Source of the DNA: Gerris lacustris
Taxonomy: Eukaryota > Arthropoda > Insecta > Hemiptera > Gerridae
Reading direction: 5' to 3'
Assembly: GCA_951217055.1 (NCBI GenBank)
Contig: OX578284.1
Coordinates: 17,163,187 to 17,227,186 of the forward strand
Length of the DNA stretch: 64,000 nt
How positions within the stretch are numbered: the first letter of the stretch is position 1; each line of letters opens with the position of its first letter. A program made the position numbers and the translations under genes. This document shows, piece after piece, positions 11,608 to 22,690 of the stretch. The notes under the pieces were generated by a model. It worked only from the letters and a program-made list of their open reading frames with translations, made no database searches and was not told the origin of the DNA.

Positions 11608-12218
11608 GGCCCCCGCAGACTGGCAATTTTTTCCAAGCAACTTTTAATCACCGAATGTAGAGCACGTAAAATCTTATGATGGTTCGCACACAAGCGATTA
11701 AATAGTTGCGGCGATTTAAAAATTCCAACTTGTCCAATTCTTTGGGTGATCAACTGTTGCCGGAGGAATAAAACATACAGGTTTAGACGTGGGCGATTAA
11801 AAGTTGGTCTCTCAAAGCTCAGTTGACGTTTTGTTCGCGTAGATACTGCTAATCTTTCTCCTGGTTGTACTGCCACTCGTAAATTGGTATCCTGATATGA
11901 AATACGAGGTCCTACCAGCATCAAAAGATTCTCAAAACATTCCTCACTCATGCGAAAATGATTATTCATTTTTTTAAACTGTCAAACAATTTATGAAATT
12001 GTCCTTCTATCAGTCTTCTGCTAGTTAGTGGATGGATCAAAATTTTCTTCCTTCCTAAGAGAACCAGGGAACAAACACAAGCAGTTTTGATAAAATCCAT
12101 TTTGAAACTAATAAACTATTTAGTTGCATGTGTGCGCTTGGTGGAGTAGCGGTCAATTGCTAGGTGACTAAATTATTTAGTCACCAAGATTAAAAAGTTG
12201 CCCAGTGTGCAGTCACCC
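11608..12218 (-). mobile_element. Deleted PIF/Harbinger element
   Basis: Ends GGCCCCCGCAGACTGGCAA and, read inward from the right, GGGTGACTGCACACTGGGCAA are inverted copies. They are flanked by TAAA (11604-11607 and 12219-12222), compatible with the 3-bp TAA/TTA duplication of this superfamily. Inside, on the minus strand, is the beginning of a Harbinger-type transposase frame (11841-11969) that then runs into the opposite terminal region. The element is therefore an internal-deletion derivative. GCGATT and GCAAC motifs recur near both ends. Confidence 0.85.
11841..11969 (-). pseudogene. N-terminal fragment of Harbinger/HARBI1-like transposase
   Basis: The frame opens MNNHFRMSEECFENLLMLVG and continues with a PRISYQDTNLR...GERLAVS segment. 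That matches the conserved N-terminal region of PIF/Harbinger (HARBI1-like) nucleases, whose usual form is FR(M/V)S...FE.LL...I...DT..R.AI...ERLAVTLR. Homology stops after about 43 residues. The frame stays open to 11526, but the later residues are read from the transposon's terminal repeat and look random. The DDE catalytic domain is absent, so the product cannot be active. A normal family member is about 350-400 residues. Confidence 0.82.
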
Positions 12219-12222
12219 TAAA

Positions 12223-13307
12223 AGAATTCAAACATCATGATGCAAAATACACCGATTGATGTGTCAATGGTAGAAATTGTTTCATGTTTGATCTGTCTCA
12301 ATAATTAAATATAAGAATTTATTAACTGTTGGGTTTTTCTGCATGGGTCCATCTATGTGATTTTTGACTGGAATACATAGAGCTACTAATCTAACCTTGG
12401 GCTTTAACCTCAACAATACATTTTTAGTTAATAACAGTCAAAAGATAAAAGTGATCCGTATAACATGGAGAACATTTAATTTTAAATGTGGTGTGGCCTT
12501 AAGAAATTATTCTTTCCAGATCCACCTACTTTATGTTCTTTCAACCAAATTATTGACATAAATGAAACATCATTCTTCAGTGGAGTTATATACTACCTTC
12601 ATTACTGCTGGAAATTACATGGTTGAGATCAGTGTGTCTAAAAAGATTAGGGAACTTTCAAACATATTATATAACAAGGCCTGTCAAATTTCAATTCACA
12701 AATATGCAAGACAGGTTTTTAAAAAAAATAAAATATATAAATTTAAGGGAGATTCATGATAAACTTGGTTGAACAAAGTTCAATTTAGAAACTTTAAAGT
12801 TTAGTTAGTTGGTATTTCCAGATTTGTTACTGACAAGTAAATTCTTGACTTTTCAGCTTCAATTATTCTCTTTGTAAAATAATTTCAAAATGAGTTAATA
12901 TCTCAACATTTAACAAATTTATATCATCAAACATTTTTAATTTAATTTAATTTGAATTTTTTAATTAAAAAGAAAAAAAATTCAACCAGAATAATTCTAA
13001 ACCATTTATATATTGCCCATTTAATATATTAAAAAAATTAACTATATTTATTAAATCTGCTTTTATATCCGTAATGCAATAAGAGATTTTGAAATAATGC
13101 TTTAAATTAAAAAATACCGGACTTTATTTCTTTTGAAGTGTAGATATTTAATAATATGTACATTTAGTGTTGGATCTCTTTGCTTTTATATCTGAACCCA
13201 AAATATTTATGAGATTCAAGGGAAAAAAATCATTATTTTATGTTTTCAAAACAAATATTTTGTTCATTCAGCTCTATATATCAAACATGTGACTTCTTGT
13301 GTTCTAT
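12223..13307. other. Sequence without recognised gene
   Basis: Frames at 12364-12561 and 12562-12759 are tandem open stretches with no recognisable motif and AT-rich codons. I treat them as chance frames. No transposon ends were seen. Confidence 0.45.
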
Positions 13308-13434
13308 ATTATAGAGGGTGTTTATAAAAGAACAACACAAAGTTAATAAAAGAAGAAACAGGAATACATTCAAAAGAATGTATTCAAAGAATTACTTAAC
13401 ATAAGTTATATATTCTGAAAAAGTAACTTGTGAA

Positions 13435-13725
13435 GTTTTTTGGTGTGTTTAATAATCTTCAATATGTGCACCATTTGTCTTCGTACAAACATCAAAACGG
13501 TAAGCCAGCTCTTACTAGTATATGGGGTGTAATGGATGCTACTGATGTCATGGATTTTCTCCGAATAAACAATGTTTTTAATATGCCCCTACAAAAATTA
13601 ATATTGGGGATCATGTCTGGGCTCATTAGAGGCCATGCATTGGGTCTGTTCGTCCAATCCATGTTTGGAAAACGGCTGGATAAGTCCCACCTGCATGCAG
13701 CAAGGTCAAGCAGGGTGCCAATCTC
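13435..13725 (-). pseudogene. C-terminal relic of a mariner-like DDE transposase
   Basis: Read on the minus strand, and crossing several frameshifts, the segment gives TWIGRTDPMHGL, then an SPD motif, then GHIKNIVYSEKIHDI, and ends with ELAYRFDVCTKTNGAHIE. These correspond to the ends of a transposase type common in arthropods (usual form WIGRGGP..WP.RSPDL.PLDFFLWG.IK..VY ... RLDVCR...GAHIE). Stops and frame changes make it non-functional. The N-terminal half and first catalytic Asp are missing. GTGTTTATAAAAGAACAACA near 13319 may be the remnant of the downstream terminus. Confidence 0.8.
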
Positions 13726-13749
13726 GATAAATATTACTAAATGAAATCT

Positions 13750-14100
13750 TCATGCTTTTAACTGACTTTTTGAAGCCATTATGAGGTCTTATAAACATCC
13801 TGAATTACAAGTTGTTATCCCAATTAAAGTAATTATTAACTTTAATTACAATGATGAAACAAGAACAAAAATTGTGAAAATGCTAAAATCTTCTTCTTAC
13901 TGCATATAAAGATTTCTCATTATAAATGTTCCTTTGACATAAGAGAACCTCTTTGGCTCCTAAAAAGGTTCTCCCTCTAAAGGTTTTAGAACTTTTCAGA
14001 AGATGCAAAAAACTTGTTTTTTCAAAAGACCTGTTTCTAAAATGTTGCACGGTTTTTTGACTCCTATGAAAAGTTCTAAAACACCAATTGACAATAACAA
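13750..14100. other. Sequence without recognised gene
   Basis: AT-rich spacer between two transposase relics. It contains GAACCT/AGGTTC and TTCTAAAA motifs in both orientations around 13945-14090, but no clean inverted repeat. Confidence 0.4.
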
Positions 14101-14269
14101 CACTGTGGGTTCAATAAGTTTCAAGATTAAATTTTTATGCATGAAAAAAGTGACACTCTCTCTCAGACAACTATAGATCTATGTAGAATGAACCTCTCTC
14201 TACGCCCATAATTGTTTTGTAGTATTTTTTTTTATTTTGTATAACTAAATATAAACGGTAAACTGGAAT

Positions 14270-14650
14270 GATGTTCAAAGCCTGTGTCACATTGGCTGGA
14301 ATCAATGCAACATCCTCTAAATGCTTCCCCTTGAGGGCACAGTAAGTTTAGGGAAGACCATATAGTCTGCTGGGGAAAAATCAAGAAAACAGGGGGTGAA
14401 AATAATTATAATAACAGCGTCTAAATCGGCCACCTCAAAAATGAGGAAAACACTTCACACACATTCTAAAGATAAATCCTCATGAATGATACTATGTGAT
14501 TGAGTGAGTTCACCTGTGATGATTTTTATCCTTGTCTGTTGGTTTATGCTAAGCAGTGAGGTGGACACACTGTCCATATTTCCATCACAAATTTTATTCA
14601 CAGGTGGAACATCTTCGTGTTCCACATCTGTGGTGTGGAACACGAAGATC
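14270..14650 (-). pseudogene. Broken mariner-type transposase
   Basis: On the minus strand the peptide around 14455-14643 contains DVPPVNKICDGNMDSVSTSL followed by an SIIHEDLSLECV segment. This fits the second helix-turn-helix part of mariner transposases (usual form ..V..LV..DRR...EI...L.IS...VH.ILHEDLGM.KVCA.). Further down, after stops and frameshifts, PADYMVFPKLTVPSRGKH matches the catalytic-domain motif SPDLAP.DFFLFP.LK..L.G..F. The sequence between the two, carrying most of the DDE domain, is deleted. It cannot be functional. Confidence 0.72.
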
Positions 14651-14810
14651 GTGTTCTAGGGACTCATTCAATTCTTGAAGTGCCAAAATCATTAAAAACA
14701 CTTTGCTTCAACTAAGACAATCCCATCTATACACTTTTCTGCATCAGTTACTATATTTCGGTCTCGGTTTTTACTGTATTTAAAACAAACTGGGTTGCAT
14801 CCATGAGCAT

Positions 14811-16021
14811 TAGGGATGGGCGGAACGGAACGTAACTATAAAAATAACTAGTTCCAGTGTTTTCATGGAACTACGTTATTTTTGGAACGACTTTGAAGTT
14901 TTTATTTTACTGTCGAGTTTTATTTAGTTAATAAATTATTATTGTTTGAAATTTGTTACCACCATTTTACAAAAAAATAATATCTTTTAAGAATTATCGA
15001 GCAAAATAATACGAAACGTAACTGATTAAAGGGGAAACGGAAACGAGAAAACAGTAACTAAACTAAACAACTAACTTAAAGGGAACGTTAAAAACTCTTT
15101 TCTCTTGGAACGGAACTAATGATCTTCGTTCCAAGCGCCAATACGTAACGTGTAACGTAACTGAAAAGAGGAAACGGGAACGAGATAACGTAACGAAACT
15201 GTAACTCGGAGGGAACGTAAAAGATTCGTTTCGCGAGGAACGAAAACTATAGTTTCGTTCAAGTTCCAGTTCCAGCCAAGCTGGAACGTAACGTGTGTGT
15301 CTTATGTCTTGTATAGTAGAGTAAAGTAATGGAGTGGGGATGAGAGCTCGAGTCTCGGAATCACTCCAGTTATAGTGAAGCTTCATCTTTTTCTCTTTCA
15401 GAGACATTGATCTCATCTTTGCCGCTTTTTTTCTTTTAGGTTCATAGTCAACTTCCTCTTGTCGCTTTCGCCCGTCGCCACTCGTTTCGTTTTTTTAGTT
15501 TTGTTTTCCGCTTTAGTAAATAGTTAGTAAAAATACGAAATAAACAGATGAAATTTAATTTGTTTTTTGTTTAGTTTTAGGATCTCGTTATGGAAAGAAC
15601 ATTTTCTAGTGTTTAAAAATATTATTTATACTGATATAAAATAAACTTTTAAGTAGTTACCATAATGTTGTATCATAAACATTTTTATTATACTGTTTAC
15701 TTGGTTGCAATTAAAATATAAATATAAAAAAATATAAGATAAAAAGATAAATAAAGAGATCTTAATATTTATAAAGTTTGTATTTAATTTCAACTTTTCA
15801 TCGTCAGCATCAGTGAAGAGTGGAACTATTTAATAAAGAAACGGAACTTATTGTAGAACGAACCTGGACTAGACTCAGGAACACGTGAAGTATAAGAGAA
15901 ACTGATTCTTTGGAACATAAACTGATACGATCCAAAAATAACTAGTTCCTGGAACTAGTTATTGGTTTGGAACGAAACGTTGTAACTCGTTCCACTCATG
16001 GAACCGTTCCTCACATCCCTA
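14811..16021. mobile_element. Non-autonomous hAT element nested in the mariner relic
   Basis: Ends TAGGGATGGGCGGAACGG and, read inward, TAGGGATGTGAGGAACGG are inverted copies. The flanks carry a perfect 8-bp duplication, ATGAGCAT (14803-14810 and 16022-16029). The inner termini are full of GGAACG/CGTTCC and GTAACG motifs in both orientations, likely transposase-binding sites. The long minus-strand frame at 15063-15416 is a by-product of these repeats; no transposase was recognised. Confidence 0.93.
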
Positions 16022-16539
16022 ATGAGCATGTTAGAGCAATATTATGTCCTCATGTTGTAAACAATTTCAACTCATAAAAACACACTAACAACACCTAAAC
16101 ACGCACTAGTACATGAGGCAAGGCTGTCATCTAGCACTATATATAATCATGGGGAGTAGAGGAAGCTTCATTCTACATAGCTCTATATTTGTCTGAGAGA
16201 AAGTGTCACTTATTTGATATACAATAAATCAGTCCCGGGACTAATTGAACCCATTCCTTATTGAAGGTATTTCAGGTATTCCTTTCCAAAGTTTGTAATT
16301 ATTAATACTAAGCTCCCCTTTAATGGTGTTGGCTTCCCTAGTCAGAGTCTTAAAATTATGTCTAAATTTTCTAGAGGACCATAACCAACTCCCTTGAGAA
16401 TGGTCCCTGCTATGGGTTTGCGATTGGGATTCATAAAATCACTGGTTCAGTATCCTCTTGAAAATTTTAATTAATTCATAGCTGTTATTTGTTTTTCAAA
16501 TAAGTAACTGTAATTTTTCAATTTATATTTATATATTTT

Positions 16540-16600
16540 GTTACCTCAGAGGCTACTTATACAGGAGACCCGTGGTTCAAATCCCGGTGCTGGAGTGTAT
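16540..16600 (+). repeat. tRNA-like B-box sequence (SINE-like)
   Basis: CCGTGGTTCAAATCCCGGTG carries the pol III B-box consensus GGTTCAAATCC. Upstream there is no clear A-box or cloverleaf. A SINE relic is the simplest reading; chance is possible. Confidence 0.3.
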
Positions 16601-16954
16601 TTTTCACTGTCTGCTTCCTGTAGTTAATAATAATTATAATTTGATTTAAATTAAAATTTAAACTTTCCGTAGTATGAAAACTACCAAAAACTAAAAATTG
16701 AATTTAGGCTACTTATATTTAAAACACCCATTACCTGTAATGGGTTTAGTTGTCTACACGAAGGCTATAGAAACATTATGTTTTTCCTTTATGTTGTTGA
16801 AGGCTTTTGTTTTTGAAATCTGTGGCTCTTACAAGTGTAAAACTTTTAGATATTCATATTTTGCATTAAGAAAATATACTTACTATCTCAAAGGAAGAGG
16901 AATAATTGATTTTCTAGTTGGCACTATTGATAGAGGTGTTTGAGACGTAAGCTA

Positions 16955-17249
16955 TATTAGTAAGGTAAGTTCAATATTTGTGAGGCGGTTGGTTTGTATG
17001 GTGGTTTAACAGAATTGCGGGTGTGGAGGGTGGTGCTGCCTGCTTTTGGAGCGGTGTTTCAGTCTGTTAACACCATCTACTTCATCGCAGGGCCACGATC
17101 ATCACAGAGACTGCAACTGTAGATTCGCACTCCTTCACAGGGTCGACCCTGCATAACCCTTCGTTATCTCTCCCTCCGTTTCAAAGCTCCGTAAAACTGC
17201 TAGATACTCGACTCCACGTAGGAACCTCTATTAACCCGATCAATACTTA
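16955..17249. mobile_element. 295-bp GC-richer insertion flanked by a 12-bp direct repeat
   Basis: AGACGTAAGCTA occurs on both sides (16943-16954 and 17250-17261). The enclosed 295 bp are clearly richer in GC than the surroundings (for example GCGGGTGTGGAGGGTGGTGC near 17018). A duplication this long suggests retroposition rather than a cut-and-paste element. A poly(A) run follows only after the right-hand copy, at about 17268-17282. No tRNA, LTR or coding similarity was recognised. Confidence 0.55.
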
Positions 17250-17261
17250 AGACGTAAGCTA

Positions 17262-17687
17262 ATAATAAAAAAAAAAAAAAAACAGAAATAAGTTAAAAAG
17301 AGAACAAAAAAAATAATTAAGTTTAAATATTTGTTGAAATAATTTTTTTTCCTTTTTCTTTTCTTATTTATTTATTATTATTTTTTTACTTTTTAGAACT
17401 GTCATTCTTCTTTTATTGGCAAGAATAATTATAACCAATTTTGCTTTATGTAATCTATTCCTTCCTTTACTCTTGTAGTTGTATAAGGGCATATCCGCAT
17501 CAAATAAATTTATGTACAACCCCAATCTGCAGTAATTATGTCTTACCAAATTGACAAGGCAATGACCACTTGTTTCATTACCCCCTTAGTTAGAATTAAA
17601 AAAAAAACGACTTGAATGGTAGTGTCCCTGGTTTTATAAACTTCCATGAGACCTAAGCCCTTATTACCTCTGCTTTGTGGCCAATGT
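17262..17687. other. AT-rich sequence without recognised gene
   Basis: Begins with the A-run after the preceding insertion. No gene or repeat end was seen. Confidence 0.4.
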
Positions 17688-17695
17688 ATGTTAAC

Positions 17696-18876
17696 CAGTG
17701 GCGCACCCAGGGGGGGGCACGGGGGGCACGTGCCCCCCCCAAAGCCAGACCTAAAATTTAAGTATGCAATTTCGCAGCACATGTTAAAGTAATAGTGAAA
17801 AAAATAAATAAATAAGTAATAATTATATACCTAGTTTAGCCTGACATATTTTTTTGGCGTTTAAAAAGACGTGCCCCCCCCCCCCTCCTCGAAAGCCATA
17901 GACTTAAAATTTAAGTATGAAAATAAGTAAGTATTTTAAATGTCAGTATCACTTAATAAATAAGTAATAATCTACCTAGTTTTGCCCGACATATTTTTGT
18001 TTTGGTGTTTAAAAAGAAGATGAAGAAAAAGAATAGAAGTAAGTTATCAACCTGTTTAGGTCAAGGTTCTATAAAATAGGGATGGAGCTCGTGGGTAAAA
18101 AAGTGTCGTATATTGAACTTGGAAAAATCTGCATAAAATTACGACTGCGCATGGTCAGAACTTTTTAGTGGGACGAATTTCTTTCCGACTATTATCCATT
18201 GTTTATTTTGAATGAAAGGTTACAATATAACATTTTTAAATCAAGTTTTTAATTAATTTTTTCTTGTTTTAAGGGTTTTTATTTTAATCTAAAGTTTTAC
18301 TTTAATATATTAATTAAATTTAATTAAAGAGAGCAGAATTTGGCTAGAGCAGTCATTAGAATAGTTTTTAATTATCGAATAATTAATATTAATGAATTTA
18401 GAAACGGGTTCAATTGTAGAATAAGATTTTAAAAATTGCAGATACCCGACCTTTCGCAAAGAAGACTATTTTTTAACATTAATCTATTATATAATGTACA
18501 ACTTATAATAATAAAATATTATTAGTATGTATATAATTTTGTTTAAATAAAATACCCCAGTCTTCATGTCCCGTTCATAAAAAAATTAAATTTATTTGTA
18601 AATAATAACATTTTAGATGCTCTTAGAATAGGCTAAAAAGACGTTTTCAAGTAACGTTAACTTTAAAAATTTTCCCGGGGGAGGACCCCCGGACCCCCCT
18701 AAAAGAGAGCCCAGCCCCCTTCAAAATTGGCTGGATCTGCCCTTGATATGAAGTAATTTAAGAACAAAGAAACCAGATTGGTTAATTGTCTGTGATTATG
18801 CTAAGCCCGCATTCCCCCCCCCCTTATTTTTTTTAATCTGTGCCCCTCCCAAAAATAAATTCTGGGTGCGCCACTG
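17696..18876. mobile_element. Non-autonomous hAT element with internal duplication
   Basis: Ends CAGTGGCGCACCCAGG and CTGGGTGCGCCACTG are near-perfect inverted copies, flanked by a perfect 8-bp duplication ATGTTAAC (17688-17695 and 18877-18884). Inside the left half a unit of about 150-160 bp is duplicated: CTTAAAATTTAAGTATG-type text, AATAAGTAATAAT, ACCTAGTTT and TTTAAAAAGA recur in order at about 17750-17868 and 17900-18015. Runs of C and G flank the units. No transposase remains. Confidence 0.93.
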
Positions 18877-18884
18877 ATGTTAAC

Positions 18885-19962
18885 AATAAAGAAACCTTCA
18901 GCTTACTGCTTCCCTGACTAATTTATGATTGCGCTGTCTCCAATCTCCTTTAGAATAAAGAGTGAACTTGGTAGTCCCTACTTTATAACCTCTGAATTAT
19001 CAATCCAACTATAATTTCCACACCCTCTTGACTATTTACATTGCCTGCCTTTATTGAAGTCCGCAAATGGAAAATATCGTTAGAGGCTTGTTACCTTATT
19101 TATAATATTATTTCTGCTCTCAATATTTCACTGGTGAAATTATTAGTCACTGGATATCTGTAATGCTTAAACTTTGCTGCTGTGTCCCACTTTCCCATGT
19201 AATTAAAATAGATGGAATAATTTTGCTGCTAGTTTTTTTTTTTTTTTTTGTTTCATATATTTTGACTTCCAGAAACAAACTACATATATTCTATCTCTTT
19301 TATAAACTAGTTTAACGTTATGAAAATAATATCAATATTAGTATGAGGATTGTCCAAACAGAAAATGTATTTCTTCCATAACAAAATAACTAAGTTCAAA
19401 TCTGTTCCAGAGGATTTTCTTTGTCATAATTAATGAAAGTACCCAACACAAAAATGTAAAACGTTTAAAGTTATGTTATGTGTAATCACTCAAACTGTTA
19501 ATTTTTAAATTGCAAATAATGTCTAGAACTGGATATGGGATGTTTTGCTTTTCAAACATACTAAATTCAAGAGTTGGTTGTTGCAATCAATTCTGAATAT
19601 TTATCTTTTATCGAAAGCTCTGTTACAATAAATGTTCACTCTTAAGACCAAGCACACATTACAACGCAGCTGACTTGGCACAGGGAGGGGCAGTTTTTGT
19701 GTACCAGGGAAATATTCGAGCAGGTCAGGGCAGTACTGTGCCTCAAGAGGCCTGCAAGAAAATTGTGGATCTGAAACAGAAAGTGCAGTTTGCCGTTGGG
19801 GGGGAGGGGGGCAGTTTTTTTTTAGCATCGTTCATTTTTTAAACATTTAATGTGCTTTGGTAGGGGTAGTTTAACATAACATGGCCACTGCCAAAGTGCC
19901 CCACTAAATTGCTATGTTATAATTGGAAAAGCATTATTTTTTTCATGCTGCCTTGCATATAG
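18885..19962. other. Sequence without recognised gene; one GC-richer patch
   Basis: Mostly AT-rich. Around 19645-19815 GC rises, with GACCAAGCACACATTACAACG at the start and a G-rich stretch near 19796-19812. The start resembles the Harbinger-type MITE ends at 6338 and 50501 (..GCACACATTGAG..), but no matching right end was found. Confidence 0.4.
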
Positions 19963-20316
19963 TGCATCACGCAGCTTAGTGACCCGGCTGACCACTGGGC
20001 CCTGACCACCCTGAAAGCTCAGGGTGCTTTTGAAATGAAGGACTTGATGCCATTCTTGACTTTCATAAAAGCCTACATGAGCGCCATTCCTGAGGTCATC
20101 CTAAAGTTAGAATCGCGAGGGATGGAGTTGGTTAGAGTGGTCTCTACATTAAACAGAGACATCGAAAAAGCCAACTTGTGGAGAGACTGGAAAAACCGTG
20201 AAAAAAAAAAGTTGGTGTTCAATCTGGCTAAAACATCCCAGTTGGATGCTGCATGGCGAGTCTGCAACGTCAGACGATTTTCCAAACTACTCTGCACAAG
20301 ATGCAGCACCAGTTAA
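19963..20316 (+). pseudogene. Possible transposase fragment (hAT-like, tentative)
   Basis: An open frame of about 117 codons runs from 19963 to a stop at 20316. Its central part contains MKDLMPFLTFIKAYMSAIPE followed by a VILKLESRGMELVRVV segment. This is well-ordered, helix-forming protein sequence rather than random translation, and GC is above the local level. It reminds me of the helical region of hAT-related transposases, but I cannot name a motif that proves it. The reverse frame 20073-20309 is a shadow. No ends of an enclosing element were found. Confidence 0.4.
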
Positions 20317-20765
20317 GTATTGACCTCTCGTGTCAATTATCATCGAAAGATTTTGTTGGCCGATTTAAGAAAATCACTTAAAAGTGAAAATGTAGAAAAA
20401 ATCTTGATGTACAGACCAATACCAATCTACTTCATTGACTCGCCTAATACTGAACATTTTTTAAATAAACTTTTAAAAAGTAACTTGTACATAAAACTTC
20501 TCATACATATACTTGAAACTTGTGACTATAGCAGTGCATCATACATACAATTTGAAAATAATGCTTATTTATAAGTTATAGATTTTTTAATTTCACTGTC
20601 CTCTCTTTAGTTTTAAACGGTGTTTTTCGAACATATTCTGCATATTTAACAGCATATAATGAGGTTTTTCAAGCATATCTATCGAGCATAAAACATTTGG
20701 TTTTCGAGCATATCTGGAGATTTTATCGAGCATATCGATCCGAGTCCTAATTATAAATATATAAT

Positions 20766-21060
20766 TTACAATAGAAGTATAGGATAAATATTGCAATATA
20801 TGTCAAGGAACATGTTCTTCCTTATATATAATTTTAAATCATCGTTCTTGTCAAATTTAAACTGTGTACATTTATTGTTGTCATTATTGATATTGATTGG
20901 CACAGCAAAAAGTAGTTCTCTAGTACTTCCTACAAGACGGGTAGGACGAACTACATGTTTAAACAGGAATTTAGGCCCATTTTCTATCCCCTTGGTGGAA
21001 ATTTCCAGCCACTTCACACTGTACATTGAATTGCCGAAGCGAGTATGGTGTGGTCATTAG
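20766..21060. other. Unassigned segment open on both strands
   Basis: Both strands stay open here (minus 20766-21026, plus 20791-21060). The minus reading includes MYSVKWLEISTKGIENGPKF and a VVRPTRLVGSTRELLF segment and looks the more protein-like. No family was recognised. It may be another decayed transposon piece related to the one at 19963. Confidence 0.25.
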
Positions 21061-22194
21061 TGAGCTATAAAAATTAGAGCCTCAAAGTGTGGGAGGGGGT
21101 GCCATCGCCCTGTTCCATCCTTGATTCATAGATGCAAATCAGATTATCTTGGCATGACTTATCTTGAGTTGTGATAGCTGGATAGGTGCCTAGACCCTCT
21201 CGACCACTCTGGATCCCATGGGACAGCTAAGTGGTTTGCAAACTTGCAATCACCTGAAACTAAAGTTACATACTGACATAAACGTGATCTGATGATGGTG
21301 ATCTGGTGATGGTTTGAAGGTTCTGGTTTTGCCAGAGATTTGGGATCATGTTTCACACTAATGATCTCAATTAAACAAACTAAAATTAAGTTTTTGTTTT
21401 TTCAACTCTTATAGTGTTCTCAGCCTGGTCAGAATCAAATTAAATAAATAAACGATAAAACATCCCACCTTCACAAAGAAGAATGACAGTTTCAAATTTA
21501 TTTTCTTTTCTTTTTGGTATTTCACTTGATTAATTAGTCAGTTATCTGTTTTATATTTATATTACTAATAAAAAGAGATCCTCTATTATTAGTTTAGTAT
21601 TTTTATCACTAAAGTAGTTTTGCTTCACAAACCAAGAAATGTACATCTGTACTACTCAGAGCACGATTTCTTATTAATATTTTTTACATTTTATGAAGAA
21701 ACAATAAGATTTTGACAAAAAAAAAAAAAAATTAGTTATAGGTAAAATAATTATAGCAATTTTTTAGGCAAATTCCTAGAATAAAACAGGCTCGTTAGAC
21801 TGAAGGATTTTTAGTAAATTGGAGTGGTTTATTATTAACAACTTAGTGGTAAGAATAATATTTAAGGATTGCGAGGATCTGTCAAAATTAAGAAAAAAAA
21901 GAGATTTTTTACCAATGGTTCAGAAATTATAATTCCTTCTTCAATGTATAAAACAAGAATGATGATTATTTTCTTAAACCTCGGTAAATCTAAAACTTTT
22001 TGTTTTATAATGATTTAAGGTCTTGTAATTTCTTAATTTTAAAATTGACTAATATACAAATATGTAGTATATTATTTCATTTTAATTTTAGATATTGACT
22101 TATTGTTATATATTTGTTATGTTTTTTGTTTTATTTTAATTTAATTGAAGCGTTAATCTGAGTATATCTGTATTATATACGTATAATATATACT
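21061..22194. other. Sequence without recognised gene
   Basis: A GC-richer part at 21080-21350 contains GTGATCTGATGATGGTGATC with short internal repeats; the rest is AT-rich. No exon or element end was supported. Confidence 0.4.
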
Positions 22195-22690
22195 ATCACC
22201 AAGTTTATGACCTTATTAAGATGAGAATAATTCAGTTTTTACTGAGAAACTTGATGTTTCGAGAACTTTATGACCTTATGTAGAAGAGGAATCACTTTGA
22301 TTTACTAGGAAACAGGGTATTCAATAATAAAGTTTATGATCATTTCATGATGAGAATGACAGTCTTTATTAGTAAGCAGTAGTTCATCAACACCATTTGT
22401 GACCACAACAAGATAAGAATTGCTCAATTTTTACTAGGTAGCAGTTGTAAAACAGCAAAGTTTGCGATCATATAAGCTTGAGCATTACTCCGTTTTTTTC
22501 TAGGAAAGAGTAGTTCAGCAACAAAGTTTGTTACCATATCAAGATGAGAATTGCTCAGTTTTTATTAGGAAACTGTACTTCTACAACAAATTTTGTGACT
22601 ATATAAAAATGTGAGTTACTTCGTTTTTTTTACTAGTAAACCAGAGTTCAACAAAGTTTGTGACTATAGCAAGATAAGAATCACAACTTT
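22195..22690. repeat. Degenerate tandem array, period about 65 bp, ~7.5 copies
   Basis: The phrase AAAGTTTGTGACCATA and its variants recurs near 22201, 22265, 22330, 22393, 22459, 22523, 22587 and 22654, each followed by AAGATGAGAATTGCTCAGTT-like text, then TTTTTACTAGGAAAC and AGTAGTTCA. Units differ at many sites and by small indels, so the array is old. No coding frame runs through it. Confidence 0.88.

Larger units (their letters stand above)
14105..16256 (-). mobile_element. Mariner-type element with long TIRs, split by a hAT insertion
   Basis: The outer ends are inverted copies over more than 100 bp. The left one begins GTGGGTTCAATAAGTTTC and includes AGTGACACTCTCTCTCAGAC. The right one, read inward, begins ATGGGTTCAATTAGTCCC and includes AGTGACACTTTCTCTCAGAC. 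Transposase pieces between them read on the minus strand. The hAT element at 14811-16021 sits inside, so the original mariner-like copy was about 0.93 kb plus deletions. Long terminal repeats of this kind are known in some Tc1/mariner groups. Confidence 0.8.

Noticed and set aside
15063..15416. 117-codon minus-strand frame
   Set aside because: It lies wholly inside the hAT element 14811-16021 and is rich in residues encoded by the repeated GGAACG and GTAACG words. No domain seen.
20035..20316. Host zinc-finger or enzyme gene
   Set aside because: The frame is protein-like but has no metal-binding or catalytic motif and no splice context. A decayed transposase is the more economical explanation.
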